DNA of 64,000 nucleotides from Pantoea conspicua (lineage in GTDB: Bacteria; Pseudomonadota; Gammaproteobacteria; Enterobacterales; Enterobacteriaceae). Under the pieces are notes generated by a model. It ran no database searches. It had not been told where the DNA came from and saw only the letters and a program-made list of their open reading frames with translations. The position numbers and the translations under genes are program-made. Of this stretch, positions 36,436 to 47,833 are shown one piece after another; position 1 is the stretch's first letter; each line of letters starts with the position of its first letter. Location of the stretch: assembly GCF_002095315.1 (NCBI RefSeq), contig NZ_MLFN01000008.1, positions 1-64,000 on the forward strand, in the 5' to 3' direction.

Positions 36436-37757
36436 CTAAAGATGCAGCTTCGATTTCGCCTCGCTGATTACCCGTTCTTCACCCTCGACGGTTTTTTTTC
36501 GTCCCAGCAGCAGGCCCAGCAGGCCACCCAGTACCAGCGCGCCCGCCACAATCAGCAAACCATCATGGTAACTGTGGGTGGCATCTTTAATGCGGCCCAT
36601 GATCGGCGGAAAACCGAGGCCGGCGATGTTCGCCACGGCATTGATCAGGGCGATAGAGGCGGCCCCGGCAACGCCGGAGATGGTCTCGGTGGTGACCGCC
36701 CAGAAGACCGGGGTAATTGCCCAGTTAAGGCCCACCATCAGTACCAGCAGGCCATAGGCCAGCCACTGCTGCGAGACCGCCATCGCGCCCAGCAACAGCA
36801 GGCCCGCGGCAATCAGCGGTAATCCCAGATGGCGCGCGCGTTCGCCGGTTTTGTCGGAATGACGGCCGTTAAAATACATAAACAGACAGGCAAACAGGAA
36901 CGGTACTGCCGACAGCAGGCTGACCATCAGGTTACTGCGCTCCTCCGCCACGCCCTTGACGATCAGCGGCAGGAACAGCGTGACGCCGATGGTGCCAAAC
37001 GCCTGCAACAGCCACAGCAGGCTGAGCGCCCAGACGCGGCCACTTTTCAGCGCCACCCGCCAGTTATGGTGGTGAATCGCAGAATGTTTCTCGTCACGTT
37101 CAATGGTCTGTTGCAGCCAGCTACGCTGCTCGCCGGAGAGCCAGCGGGCTTTGGCCGGTGAATCGTCGAGATAAAACCAGGTCACAATCCCGAGGAAGAA
37201 AGCGGGGATGCCTTCCAGCAGGAACAGCCAGCGCCAGCCCTCCACGCCTAACATCCCGTGCATGTTCAGCAGGCTACCGGAGAGCGGCAGGCCAATCACC
37301 GATGCCAGCGCCGCACCGATATAGAACAGCGACATGGCGCGTGCGCGATCGCTGCGCGGATACCAGCAGGAGAGATAGAAGATAATGCCGGGCGTAAAAC
37401 CCGCTTCTGCCGCCCCGAGCAAAAAGCGCATCACATAAAGCTGGGTGGGCGTCTGGACCAGGCTCATGCCAGCAGCGATGATGCCCCAGCTCACCATGAT
37501 ACGGGCGATCCAGCGCCGCGCGCCTACCCGCGTCAGCAGCACGTTACTCGGCACTTCGAAAATGATGTAGGTGACGTAAAAAATACCGGCGGCGATGCCG
37601 TACATCTCGGCGGTCATCGCCAGATCGGCATTCATCTGGAGTGCGGCGACGGAAATATTGGCACGGTCGATATAGGCAATCAGGTAGAGCAGCATGATGA
37701 ATGGCATGATGCGCCGGTTCATTTTTTCACGGTACTCAGATGCAGATGTTCACTCAT
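36436..37757 (-). pseudogene. MFS transporter (ACS family), N-terminal frameshift
   Basis: An anion:cation symporter-type MFS permease with 12 segments: RRIMPFIMLLYLIAYIDRANISVAALQM in helix 1 and RFLLGAAEAGFTPGIIFYLSCWYPRSDRARAM in helices 4-5. The best start is the ATG at 37757, with AGGA seven bases upstream; it reads MSEHLHLSTVKK and then stops at TGA. One more A in the run of six A (six T at 37722-37727) would join it to MNRRIMPF. As given, only an internal ATG at 37722 without a ribosome site could start the body (428 residues). Its position in the dgo operon suggests galactonate uptake, but it is not close to E. coli DgoT. Confidence 0.75.
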
Positions 37758-37792
37758 CGGGAGATCCTCACGTAGGGTATAGCGGACCCGGA

Positions 37793-37809
37793 TCCCGCAT
37801 CACGCGGGA
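37793..37809 (-). other. hairpin between dgoD and the MFS gene
   Basis: TCCCGC, loop ATCAC, GCGGGA in the 113-base space between dgoD and the transporter gene. There is no T run, so it may be a processing or attenuation element rather than a full terminator. Confidence 0.35.
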
Positions 37810-37870
37810 CCTGGCGAGTGTTTCTTATTATGGGGTGAAGCGGGTGACTGCTACGGTAAAGCGGCGAAGA

Positions 37871-39019
37871 TTACCATTCGGCAACGGCGCCATCGGCGTG
37901 CCGCCACAACGGGTTGCGCCAGTCAGGGGCGTCGCGGCTGCGTTCGATCACCAGCGCTTCATCGATCTCGACTCCGAGACCCGGCTTCATCAGTGGGGCG
38001 AAGCTGCCCGTGTGCATGGCGAAATCCGCTTTATTCACTACGTAATCAAGCAGTTCTGCGCCCTGATTATAGTGAATACCCATGCTCTGCTCCTGAAATA
38101 CCGCGTTATGCGAGACAAAATCAACCTGCAGACAGGCGGCCAGCGCCAGCGGACCGAGCGGGCAGTGGGGCGCCAGCCCGACGTCGTACGCTTCCGCCAT
38201 CGCCGCAATTTTTACGCATTCCGTGATGCCGCCAGCATGGGAAAGATCGGGCTGCACGATGGCCAGTCCGCCCGCTGCCAGCACCCGCTTAAACTCGAAG
38301 CGGGAGTACATGCGTTCGCCAGCGGCAATCGGAAGGTGGGTTTGCGCGGCAAGACGCGAATAGTATTCCGCCTGCTCGGCCAGCACCGGCTCTTCAATAA
38401 ACAGCGGACGATAAGGCTCCAGCTCTTTGATCAATATTTTCGCCATCGGCGCACTGACCCGGCCATGAAAATCGAGACCAAACTCTATCTGGTTACCGAA
38501 CACCTCGCGGATTTGCGCCACGGTATTAACCGCCTCATCCACCGCCCGGCTGTTATCGATCAGGCTCATCTCGGCGCAGCCGTTGAGCTTGAAGGTGTCG
38601 ATGCCGATGGCGCGCAGCGTTTCAATACCGGCAATCACCTCGGCAGGGCGATCGCCGCCCACCCAGCTGTAGGCCTTCATCCGATCACGTACCTGCCCGC
38701 CGAGCAGTTGCCAGACCGGCACGCCCAGCGTTTTGCCTTTGATATCCCATAACGCCTGATCGATACCGGCGATGGCGCTCATCAGTATTGGGCCGCCGCG
38801 ATAGAAACCGCCCCGGTACATCACCTGCCACAAGTCGTTAATGCGCGCCGGGTCCTGGCCGATCAGATAATCACCCAGTTCCTGTACCGCCGCTTCGACG
38901 CTGCGCGCCCGGCCTTCAATCACTGGCTCGCCCCAGCCGCATACGCCCTCATCGGTTTCAATCTTCAGGAACATCCAGCGCGGCGGCAGGCGATAAGTGG
39001 TGAGTCTGGTAATTTTCAT
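37871..39019 (-). CDS. dgoD: D-galactonate dehydratase DgoD
   Basis: Enolase-superfamily enzyme that dehydrates D-galactonate to 2-dehydro-3-deoxygalactonate. At 382 residues it has the length of E. coli DgoD and is very similar ([38 protein letters not shown]). Metal-ligand and acid/base blocks are visible: [53 protein letters not shown] and [12 protein letters not shown]. It overlaps the dgoA stop by 4 bases. Confidence 0.97.
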   Translation of the reverse strand: MKITRLTTYRLPPRWMFLKIETDEGVCGWGEPVIEGRARSVEAAVQELGDYLIGQDPARINDLWQVMYRGGFYRGGPILMSAIAGIDQALWDIKGKTLGVPVWQLLGGQVRDRMKAYSWVGGDRPAEVIAGIETLRAIGIDTFKLNGCAEMSLIDNSRAVDEAVNTVAQIREVFGNQIEFGLDFHGRVSAPMAKILIKELEPYRPLFIEEPVLAEQAEYYSRLAAQTHLPIAAGERMYSRFEFKRVLAAGGLAIVQPDLSHAGGITECVKIAAMAEAYDVGLAPHCPLGPLALAACLQVDFVSHNAVFQEQSMGIHYNQGAELLDYVVNKADFAMHTGSFAPLMKPGLGVEIDEALVIERSRDAPDWRNPLWRHADGAVAEW

Positions 39020-39633
39020 CGTACGGCGTCCTTATAAGCAGCAACAAAAGCCTGGGCTTTTTCTACGGTACGCGACAGCGGCTGACCGGCACGGTACAAA
39101 TCGCTGCCCAGTCCGGCACCGACGCAGCCGACCGCCAGATAGTCCGCCAGGTTTTCGGGCGTTACTCCGCCGACGGCGAACAGCGGGACTTCCGGCGGCA
39201 ACACGGCGTTGATCGCCTTGATATAGGCCGGACCAAAAACCGAGGCCGGAAAAATTTTCAGCGCCTGCGCACCGGCGTTAAGCGCGGTGAAGGCTTCACT
39301 GGCGGTGGCACAGCCGATCGCCGTCCAGATCTGCCGTCTGACCGCCCCGGCGATCACCTCTGCATCGGTATTCGGCGTCACAATCAGACGCCCGCCCGCT
39401 GCCGCGACGGCATTGACCTGGGCGACATTCAGCACCGTTCCGGCACCGATCATCGCCCGATCGCCAAACTGACGTACCATCTGCGGCAGGGTCTGCTGCC
39501 AGTCGGGTGAGTTGAGCGGCACTTCAATCGCGTCAAAACCCGACTCAATCAGAGCGCTGATGTGTGCCTCCGCTTCGTCCGGTCTGATGCCGCGCAGAAT
39601 GGCGATCAGCGGCAGGTTAAAGGGTAAGGTCAT
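39016..39633 (-). CDS. dgoA: 2-dehydro-3-deoxy-6-phosphogalactonate aldolase DgoA
   Basis: KDPG-family class I aldolase (205 residues, the E. coli length) that cleaves KDPGal to pyruvate and glyceraldehyde-3-phosphate. Landmarks are [33 protein letters not shown] with the catalytic Glu, [23 protein letters not shown] with the Schiff-base Lys, and [12 protein letters not shown]. The usual P-G-C-A-T motif reads IGCATASEA, a small deviation. It overlaps dgoK by 17 bases and dgoD by 4, indicating coupled translation. Confidence 0.95.
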   Translation of the reverse strand: MTLPFNLPLIAILRGIRPDEAEAHISALIESGFDAIEVPLNSPDWQQTLPQMVRQFGDRAMIGAGTVLNVAQVNAVAAAGGRLIVTPNTDAEVIAGAVRRQIWTAIGCATASEAFTALNAGAQALKIFPASVFGPAYIKAINAVLPPEVPLFAVGGVTPENLADYLAVGCVGAGLGSDLYRAGQPLSRTVEKAQAFVAAYKDAVR

Positions 39634-40492
39634 CGATAATTCTCCTTATTCCATGCTGGAAGGCGCGGTCGCCCTCCAGCCATTGCAGCGGGATATCCAG
39701 CAGCGCAAAAGCCGCCTGATAGCGCCGGGCCAGCGACTCACTGGCAATCAGCGTCACCGGACCGCTCAGCCCTGACAGGGACCACTGGCTGGCGACTTCA
39801 TGACCAATCAGTAAACCCGAGAGAAATTCGCTGACCGACCCGGGCGACAGCGTGCCGAGCAGATGCTGCGCCCGGACTTCAAACAGTCGCGCCAGCAGGG
39901 ACGGATCGTTGATGCCGGTTTCCAGCCCGCGCTGAAAGGCTGCCGCATCCGGCTGCTGTGGCGGTAAACCGGCGCCGATCAGAGCGTGGTTCAGCAGCAG
40001 ATGATGCAGTTCGCCGGTCATCAGAGTGCGGAAATCGGTGACGTAACGCCCTTCACATTGCACCCATTTGGAATGGGTGCCGGGCATCACGATCAGTTCC
40101 GCCGGTGCCAGGGTTTGTGCTCCCAGCAGCTGGGTCTCTTCACCACGCATCACGTTGTGATTATCGCGGCGGCTGACGCTTAATCCCGGCACGATCCAGC
40201 GGTTTTCACCGGCCACGGTCAGCTGCGCCGCGAGGGTGTCCAGCGCCTGTGGGCAGGAAAGATAAGGCGCGGGCAGCCAGCCGGCGTTACTGCCTACCAT
40301 GCCCGCCATCACCACCGGCACGTCGTTCACTGGCCAGTGCTGAGTGATATCGTCAAATACCTGCTGGTGGCTGCGGCCATTTAAGCGCGTCACGCCTGAT
40401 TCAGATTGGCGGCTCTCCAGACACTCACCGTCGCGATAATACCAGGCGCGCAGGTTGGTTGAGCCCCAGTCGAGCGCGATATAGTGATTCAC
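39617..40492 (-). CDS. dgoK: 2-dehydro-3-deoxygalactonokinase DgoK
   Basis: Phosphorylates 2-dehydro-3-deoxygalactonate with ATP, the second step of galactonate catabolism. The 291-residue protein starts MNHYIALDWGSTNLRAWYY, with the ASKHA-type phosphate-1 loop, and has VVMAGMVGSNAGWLPAPYLSCP, VMRGEETQLLGA and VMPGTHSKWVQ, all typical of DgoK. Overlaps link it to dgoR (4 bases) and dgoA (17 bases). Confidence 0.95.
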   Translation of the reverse strand: MNHYIALDWGSTNLRAWYYRDGECLESRQSESGVTRLNGRSHQQVFDDITQHWPVNDVPVVMAGMVGSNAGWLPAPYLSCPQALDTLAAQLTVAGENRWIVPGLSVSRRDNHNVMRGEETQLLGAQTLAPAELIVMPGTHSKWVQCEGRYVTDFRTLMTGELHHLLLNHALIGAGLPPQQPDAAAFQRGLETGINDPSLLARLFEVRAQHLLGTLSPGSVSEFLSGLLIGHEVASQWSLSGLSGPVTLIASESLARRYQAAFALLDIPLQWLEGDRAFQHGIRRIIDDLTL

Positions 40493-41187
40493 ACGATCTC
40501 CTTCAGGCGTTGGGTTGAACTGGCGATCATGGCGCGTGCCGCCGCTTCTGCAGCGTCAGCATCCTGATGACGAATGGCATTGAACAGGTTCTGATGTTCA
40601 CGCAGAGTTTGCGGCATGTTGTCGCGATCGGCGCGGTAGGTGCGGGCAAAAACCGCTTTCTGAAGCTGAACCAGCGCGATGCTGAGCTGTTGCAGAATGG
40701 GATTGTGCACGGAGGCCAGCAGCGCCTCGTGGTAGCGCATATCGGCCTCGTTAAAGGCATCACGATCGTCGCGCCAGGCGATCATATCGTTGAGCGCCTG
40801 CTCGATAGCGGCTAAATCCTGTGAGGTGGCGCGTTCGGCTGACCAGCGCGCCAGCTGGGGTTCGACCAGCACCCGCACATCATTCATCGCGGCAATGAGC
40901 TTCGGGTCGTGATTGTGCTTTAACGACCATTGCAGCACGTCGCTGTCGAGGAAGTTCCAGTGCTGATGCGGGGTGACAAAGGCACCGCGGTAACGCTTAA
41001 TTTCAATCAGGCGTTTCGCGGTCAGCGAGCGATAGACTTCGCGGATGATATTACGGGAGGTGGCAAACCGTTCGCACAGGTCCGCCTCGGCGGGCAATGA
41101 CTGCCCCGCCGCAAACTGGCCGGAGACGATCTCTTCGCCCAGCGTTAAAAGAATCCGATCGGTTTTGCTGACGTCCTGCTTTTCCAC
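40489..41187 (-). CDS. dgoR: galactonate operon repressor DgoR (GntR/FadR type)
   Basis: A GntR-family regulator of about 232 residues. The winged helix is KTDRILLTLGEEIVSGQFAAGQSLPAEADLCERFATSRNIIREVYRSLTAKRLIEIKRYRGAFV, and the FCD ligand domain follows (RDAFNEADMRYHEALLASVHNPILQQLS). I chose the GTG at 41187 because AGGA lies about 10 bases upstream and the next residues line up with the E. coli start; the frame is open upstream to 41238. It is the first gene of dgoRKAD and would answer to galactonate. A large inverted repeat lies just upstream. Confidence 0.88.
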   Translation of the reverse strand: MEKQDVSKTDRILLTLGEEIVSGQFAAGQSLPAEADLCERFATSRNIIREVYRSLTAKRLIEIKRYRGAFVTPHQHWNFLDSDVLQWSLKHNHDPKLIAAMNDVRVLVEPQLARWSAERATSQDLAAIEQALNDMIAWRDDRDAFNEADMRYHEALLASVHNPILQQLSIALVQLQKAVFARTYRADRDNMPQTLREHQNLFNAIRHQDADAAEAAARAMIASSTQRLKEIV

Positions 41188-41225
41188 TGTCTGTGTTCCT
41201 TTGCCCGGCCCATGCCTGAGCAAAA

Positions 41226-41259
41226 ATTGTAGTACCACCCATCAAGGTGGTACTACAAT
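41226..41259. promoter_or_regulatory. large perfect inverted repeat, likely DgoR operator
   Basis: ATTGTAGTACCACC (41226-41239) and its exact complement GGTGGTACTACAAT (41246-41259) flank CATCAA. It lies 39 bases before the predicted dgoR start, in the promoter area of the dgo operon. The inner GTAGTACC and GGTACTAC parts suit a GntR/FadR-type dimer, so autorepression by DgoR is the simplest reading. Confidence 0.7.
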
Positions 41260-41317
41260 CCTGATCACAAAACAGACAATCTATTGCGTTACAGTCTGCC
41301 AGTAACAAAGCAGACGA

Positions 41318-42127
41318 TTACAGCACCAGCTCTTCAATCGCGTGCGCGACGCCATCTTCCATATTGGTTTTTGTCACGAACTGGGCGATTTTCTTAACCG
41401 AATCAATGGCATTCCCCATCGCTACCCCGGTACCGGCATACTCAATCATCGCCAGATCGTTTTCCTGATCGCCAATCGCCATCACTTCTTCCTGCTTCAG
41501 CCCGAGTTTCTCAGCCAGCATTTTTACGCCCTGGCCCTTGTTGACCCGACGATCAAGAATTTCGAGGTAGTAAGGCGCACTCTTCAGGATGGTGTAGGTC
41601 TGGCGCGCCTGTTCAGGCAGGCGGGCAATCGCCGCGTCCAGCAGAGCAGGGCGATCGATCATCATTAATTTTGGAAAGCGGGTGGCGCGATCCATCTCAT
41701 CAACGGCGCGGTAGCGCACCGGGATCCCGGTCAGGCTCGCTTCGTGGATGGTGTATTCACTGATGTCTTTGTTCGGCGTATAGAGGTGAGATTTGTCGAA
41801 TGCCTGGAAATGCACGCCCAGCTCACGCGCCAGCTGCTCAATGTAGAGATAGTCGTCAAAGGTCAGCGTCACTTCCGCCACGCATTCACCATCTTCGGCC
41901 TGATGGACCAGCGCACCGTTATTACTGATCGCATACTGACCCGGCGTCTGCATATCCAGCTCCATCAGATAGCGCTGGATACCGACAAACGGCCGGCCGG
42001 TGGTCAGTACAATCGACACCCCTTGCTGGCGGGCGCGATCCAGGGCGGATTTCACGCCCGGCGTGATTTCGTGTTGCGGATTAAGCAGGGTGCCATCCAT
42101 GTCGATAGCGATCAATTTAATAGCCAT
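41318..42127 (-). CDS. yidA: HAD sugar phosphatase YidA
   Basis: Cof-type HAD hydrolase of 269 residues that dephosphorylates sugar phosphates in the cytoplasm. The motifs are IAIDMDGTLLNPQHEI (motif I, nucleophile Asp), LTTGRP (II), a C2 cap in the middle, LEILDRRVNKGQGVKMLAEKLG with Lys (III) and AIGDQENDLAMIEYAGTGVAMGNA (IV). Highly similar to E. coli YidA, which also lies next to dgoR. Confidence 0.96.
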   Translation of the reverse strand: MAIKLIAIDMDGTLLNPQHEITPGVKSALDRARQQGVSIVLTTGRPFVGIQRYLMELDMQTPGQYAISNNGALVHQAEDGECVAEVTLTFDDYLYIEQLARELGVHFQAFDKSHLYTPNKDISEYTIHEASLTGIPVRYRAVDEMDRATRFPKLMMIDRPALLDAAIARLPEQARQTYTILKSAPYYLEILDRRVNKGQGVKMLAEKLGLKQEEVMAIGDQENDLAMIEYAGTGVAMGNAIDSVKKIAQFVTKTNMEDGVAHAIEELVL

Positions 42128-42227
42128 AGGGTCCTCGTTGCGTCTGGGTTTTGTTCAATGCTAGCGCGATTCAGCTCACATTGACCAGTTTAGTGGCAAG
42201 CGATGACAAATGACTGACACCCGGAGC

Positions 42228-42707
42228 TTAGCCGGTAAAGAGATCGCGGTGGATTTTAATCACGGCTTTTCGAATGCGGGCCGGTTCGGCGGGCGCGCAG
42301 CAGGGACGATGCAGGTCGTGCGGGAAAAACAGCGCAAACATACCGGGCGTCAGGGTGATCATCGATTCGTTCAGCGTCTGCTGATAAAAAACCACGTCGC
42401 GCTGCTGAGCAAAATCTTCGGTCACCACCTGATCCGGATGCGCCCGGGCTACGCCGATATTTTCGGTGCCTTCTAGCAGATACTGAATATCGATGTAGCT
42501 GAAATGGGACTCAGCCTTACGTGCACTGGCCGGTTCGGTCATCATCTCCTGCACCAGACAGAACATTTTATCGTCCGGCAGAATGGCATATTTACCGGTT
42601 TCAAGCTGGCTGAAATCGGTCTCAGCAATCCAGCTTATCGCCCGGTCAACCACCGGATGAAAGGCGTGACGTTCTCTGGCCCAGTCGCGACGATCACAAA
42701 TAATCAT
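42228..42707 (-). CDS. YhcH/YjgK/YiaL family protein
   Basis: A 159-residue cupin-type protein of the DUF386 family (YhcH, YiaL, EbgC-like), members of which are linked to sugar metabolism and bind metal through histidines. Seen here: KAESHFSYIDIQYLLEGTENIG, MFALFFPHDLHRPCCAP and KAVIKIHRDLF, with candidate ligands in the H-x-x-x-x-D and H-D-x-H segments. GGGAG precedes the ATG. The exact substrate is unknown. Confidence 0.85.
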   Translation of the reverse strand: MIICDRRDWARERHAFHPVVDRAISWIAETDFSQLETGKYAILPDDKMFCLVQEMMTEPASARKAESHFSYIDIQYLLEGTENIGVARAHPDQVVTEDFAQQRDVVFYQQTLNESMITLTPGMFALFFPHDLHRPCCAPAEPARIRKAVIKIHRDLFTG

Positions 42708-42860
42708 GGTTTAACTCCCTGTCAGAACAGAATAGTGCGCCGTACAGGCGCAAAGAGAGACAAGAGTAAGAGAGGGGCGCAGGCTAAAAAGTGATCGCGA
42801 TCGCAGCCTGCAGGTAACGCGGTGCGATCGCCGTGGTTTTCAGGCGGCTGGCGCAAAAAA

Positions 42861-42884
42861 AGGCCATCACTCACGTGATGGCCT
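42861..42884 (-). terminator. gyrB terminator
   Basis: AGGCCATCAC, loop TCAC, GTGATGGCCT: a 10-base-pair stem 17 bases after the gyrB stop. On the reverse strand it is followed by a run of T (A tract 42855-42861). Confidence 0.85.
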
Positions 42885-42901
42885 GTTATGTCAGCAACCG
42901 A

Positions 42902-45328
<2,427 letters not shown>

Positions 45329-46414
45329 TTAATCTTCAGGTTGAACCGCTATTTTACCCTGTTCCACGCGGAACATCTTGCCCTTTTCGTCGGTCATGTC
45401 GATTACATGCTCGGCAGAAATCGCGCTGACAAACACCTGTGCCTGGGTCGCTTTTAACCGTTCCGCCAGCAGGCGTCGACGGCTGTCATCCAGTTCCGAG
45501 GCGAAGTCATCAATCAGGTAAACACAGCGGCGTCCGCTCTGGCTTGTCAGGAACTCGCCCTGCGCCAGACGCAATGCACACATCAGCAGTTTTAACTGCC
45601 CGCGTGAGAGTAAATCTTCCACCGGCGTCCCTTCAGCCCGAATACGAAAATCGGCTTTATGAGGACCGCTGGCGGTATAGGTCAGGGCGCGATCGCGCTC
45701 AAAGTTACGTTCCAGCAACTCGCCGTAGTCGCTCTCTTTATCCCAGCCGCGCTGAAACGAAAAGCGCAGATCAAATTCGGGCAGGAACTGACTGCAGGTG
45801 GCGGTAATCTCCGCCGAAATCGCCGCACTGTACCCGGCGCGCCACAGGCTGATCTGTTCAGCCAGCGGCACCAGTTCCTGATCCCAGGGACGAATCTGGC
45901 TGTAGCGTGACACCTAGCGCAGTGCGGCGTTGCGCTGTTTTAACAGGCGGCGCAGATTGCTCCAGGCGTTGAAAAAACCAGGGGTGTTATGGAAACAGCC
46001 CCAGTCGACATAGGCTCTACGGTATTTGGGGCCACCGTTGAGCAAAGTAAACCCTTCGGGGGTGATTAACTGCATCGGCAACAGCTGCGCCAGTTCAGCC
46101 ACTTTATGGCCATCGCTGCCATCAATGCGCACTTTGCTATCACCGGCGCGGTTTTTGGTCAGTCCGACAGAGATTTCCCGCTCTTTACCTTCCAGCCGGC
46201 CATGCAGCACAAACGCTGCCTCATCATGACGAATCACGCGGCCCGCCTGCAGGCTGCGAAACGCCCGACCGTGGCCCAGGGTGTAAATCGCCTCTAATAC
46301 GCTGGTTTTACCGCTGCCATTGGCGCCGACCAGGAAATTAAAGCCGGGTGCTAACGCCAGGTCAGCCTGCTCAATATTACGAAAATCTTTGATAAGGAGG
46401 CGGGTTAAAGCCAT
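45329..46414 (-). pseudogene. recF: recF with an in-frame amber codon
   Basis: RecF acts in loading RecA at single-strand gaps. The frame runs from the ATG at 46414 with Walker [16 protein letters not shown] to the TAA at 45329 (361 sense codons), but codon 167 is TAG (45916-45914). Both sides are normal Rec[15 protein letters not shown] before, then [22 protein letters not shown], and the ABC-type [20 protein letters not shown] and [12 protein letters not shown] after. In E. coli this codon is a Gln, so one C-to-T change (CAG to TAG) explains it. Consequences would be loss of function unless suppressed or restarted at the GTG directly after. A base-call error is possible. Confidence 0.9.
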
Positions 46415-46522
46415 GAATCAATCCAGCGTGAAGGGCAATAAAGTTTTGGGCCTGGCGATCCAGGGCGTCAACGGCAAAGCAGGTTTGCCCGATACCTCAG
46501 TCACCAGGCCGTCGGCGTCGCA

Positions 46523-46607
46523 GCTACGTTGCGCCCCGCCAGCGCACAGCCACCGGAGCGTACTGAAGTACGTGAGGATGGCGAGCACTGCCGGGGCACA
46601 ACGTAGC
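46523..46607. repeat. long imperfect inverted repeat enclosing hairpin unit 1
   Basis: GCTACGTTGCGCCCCG (46523-46538) pairs with CGGGGCACAACGTAGC (46592-46607) at 15 of 16 positions, the odd one allowing a wobble pair in RNA. Inside lies the hairpin 46549-46582. The whole could form one extended stem-loop of 85 bases. Confidence 0.75.
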
Positions 46608-46636
46608 AAGTAAACCAGGCCGATATATTCTACAAG
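46541..46636. repeat. hairpin repeat unit 1
   Basis: Runs from AGCGCACAG to CGATATATTCTACAAG. The hairpin has outer stem GCCACC/GATGGC, inner stem CGTAC/GTACG and loop TGAA (46549-46582), then GGCGAGCACTGCC. The right end copies the last codon, stop and downstream bases of dnaN, so the unit looks like a tandem duplicate of unit 2. Confidence 0.7.
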
Positions 46637-46637
46637 A

Positions 46638-46735
46638 AGCGCACAGGCCCTGGGAGCATACTGAAGTATGTGACCAGGGGCGAGCACTGCCCGGAATCAG
46701 AATGGCAAGTAAGCCAGGCCGATATATTCTACAAG
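46638..46735. repeat. hairpin repeat unit 2, overlapping the dnaN stop
   Basis: Same plan as unit 1: AGCGCACAG, outer stem GCCCTGG/CCAGGGGC, inner stem CATAC/GTATG, loop TGAA (46647-46681), then GGCGAGCACTGCC and CAGGCCGATATATTCTACAAG, which contains the dnaN stop. Both stems differ from unit 1 while pairing is kept. Confidence 0.7.
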
Positions 46736-47829
46736 CGCATGGGCATGACGACATAGGCCGCCGCCGGACTCGCCACATCCTCAATCTGCACGCTCGATAC
46801 CGAGTCGGTCAGCAGCAGACGAACGTTTTCGCACTTCAGTGCGTTCAGCACATCCAGCACGTAACTGACGTTGAAGCCAATCTCCAGTTCGGTGCCGTTG
46901 TAGCTGACGTCCAGCATCTCTTCCGCTTCTTCCTGTTCAGGGTTATTGGCGGTGATTTTCAGCTGATTTTCGGTGATATAGAGGCGAACGCCGCGGAATT
47001 TTTCATTTGACAGGATCGCTGCGCGGGCAAAGGCCTGCTTCAACAGATCACAGCCCGCTTCCAGCGCTTTATCGGGATTCTTCGGCAATACGCGGCGATA
47101 ATCGGGAAAACGACCATCAACCAGCTTCGAAGTGAAGATAAAGTCACCGACGTGCGCACGGATATTGCTGCCGCCAATCTGCACCTGCAGCGGGTTATCG
47201 CCGCCATCCAGCAGACGTAGCAGTTCAATCACCCCTTTACGCGGCACAATCACCGAATGACTTGGCAGCGCCTGGCCGATCGGCATCGAGCAGACCGCCA
47301 GACGGTGACCGTCGGTGGCGACGGTGCGCAGCTCTTCCCCTTCGGTTTCAAACATCATCCCGTTGAGGTAGTAGCGAACATCCTGATGCGCCATGGAAAA
47401 CTGGGTCGCTTCGATCAGCCGTTTCAGCGTTGCCTGCGGCAGGGTAAATTCAACTTCACTCTGCCAGTCGTCAAGATTCGGGAAATCACTGGCAGGCAGG
47501 GTCGACAGCGAGAAACGGCTGCGGCCTGAACGCACTAACATGCGATCGCCTTCCAGTGAAAGGGTGATCTCCGCGCCTTCCGGCAATCCGCGACAGATAT
47601 CGAGGAATTTCCGTGCCGGCACAGTGGTCGCGCCAGGCTCATGCGCCTGCGTCAGAGCCACCCGTGCCACCATCTCCATTTCTAAATCGGTACCGGTCAG
47701 CAACAGCGTTCCTTCCGTCACCTGCAACAGCAGGTTTCCAAGGATCGGCAGCGTCGGGCGACCGCCTAGCGGGCCGCTTACCTGTTGCAGCGGTTTCAGT
47801 AACTGCTCACGTTCAACAATAAATTTCAT
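46729..47829 (-). CDS. dnaN: DNA polymerase III beta sliding clamp
   Basis: Ring clamp that tethers polymerase III to DNA. The ATG at 47829 gives MKFIVEREQLLKPLQQVSGPLGGRPTLPILGNLLL and 366 residues, the E. coli length; the frame is open 45 codons further upstream into dnaA, which is not used. The C-terminus is the expected AAAYVVMPMRL, the partner-binding end. It starts 4 bases after the dnaA stop. Confidence 0.99.
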   Translation of the reverse strand: MKFIVEREQLLKPLQQVSGPLGGRPTLPILGNLLLQVTEGTLLLTGTDLEMEMVARVALTQAHEPGATTVPARKFLDICRGLPEGAEITLSLEGDRMLVRSGRSRFSLSTLPASDFPNLDDWQSEVEFTLPQATLKRLIEATQFSMAHQDVRYYLNGMMFETEGEELRTVATDGHRLAVCSMPIGQALPSHSVIVPRKGVIELLRLLDGGDNPLQVQIGGSNIRAHVGDFIFTSKLVDGRFPDYRRVLPKNPDKALEAGCDLLKQAFARAAILSNEKFRGVRLYITENQLKITANNPEQEEAEEMLDVSYNGTELEIGFNVSYVLDVLNALKCENVRLLLTDSVSSVQIEDVASPAAAYVVMPMRL

Positions 47830-47833
47830 AGCG

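Larger units (their letters stand above)
46415..46728. other. 314-base dnaN-recF spacer with structured repeats
   Basis: In E. coli dnaN and recF are almost contiguous; here they are 314 bases apart. The short frames inside have no coding support. The spacer is occupied by two related hairpin units (46541-46636 and 46638-46735) plus a long outer stem around the first. Confidence 0.7.

Noticed and set aside
46418-46784. Short frames in the dnaN-recF spacer (89 and 86 codons)
   Set aside because: They are translations of the repeated hairpin units and the compensatory changes follow structure, not codons.
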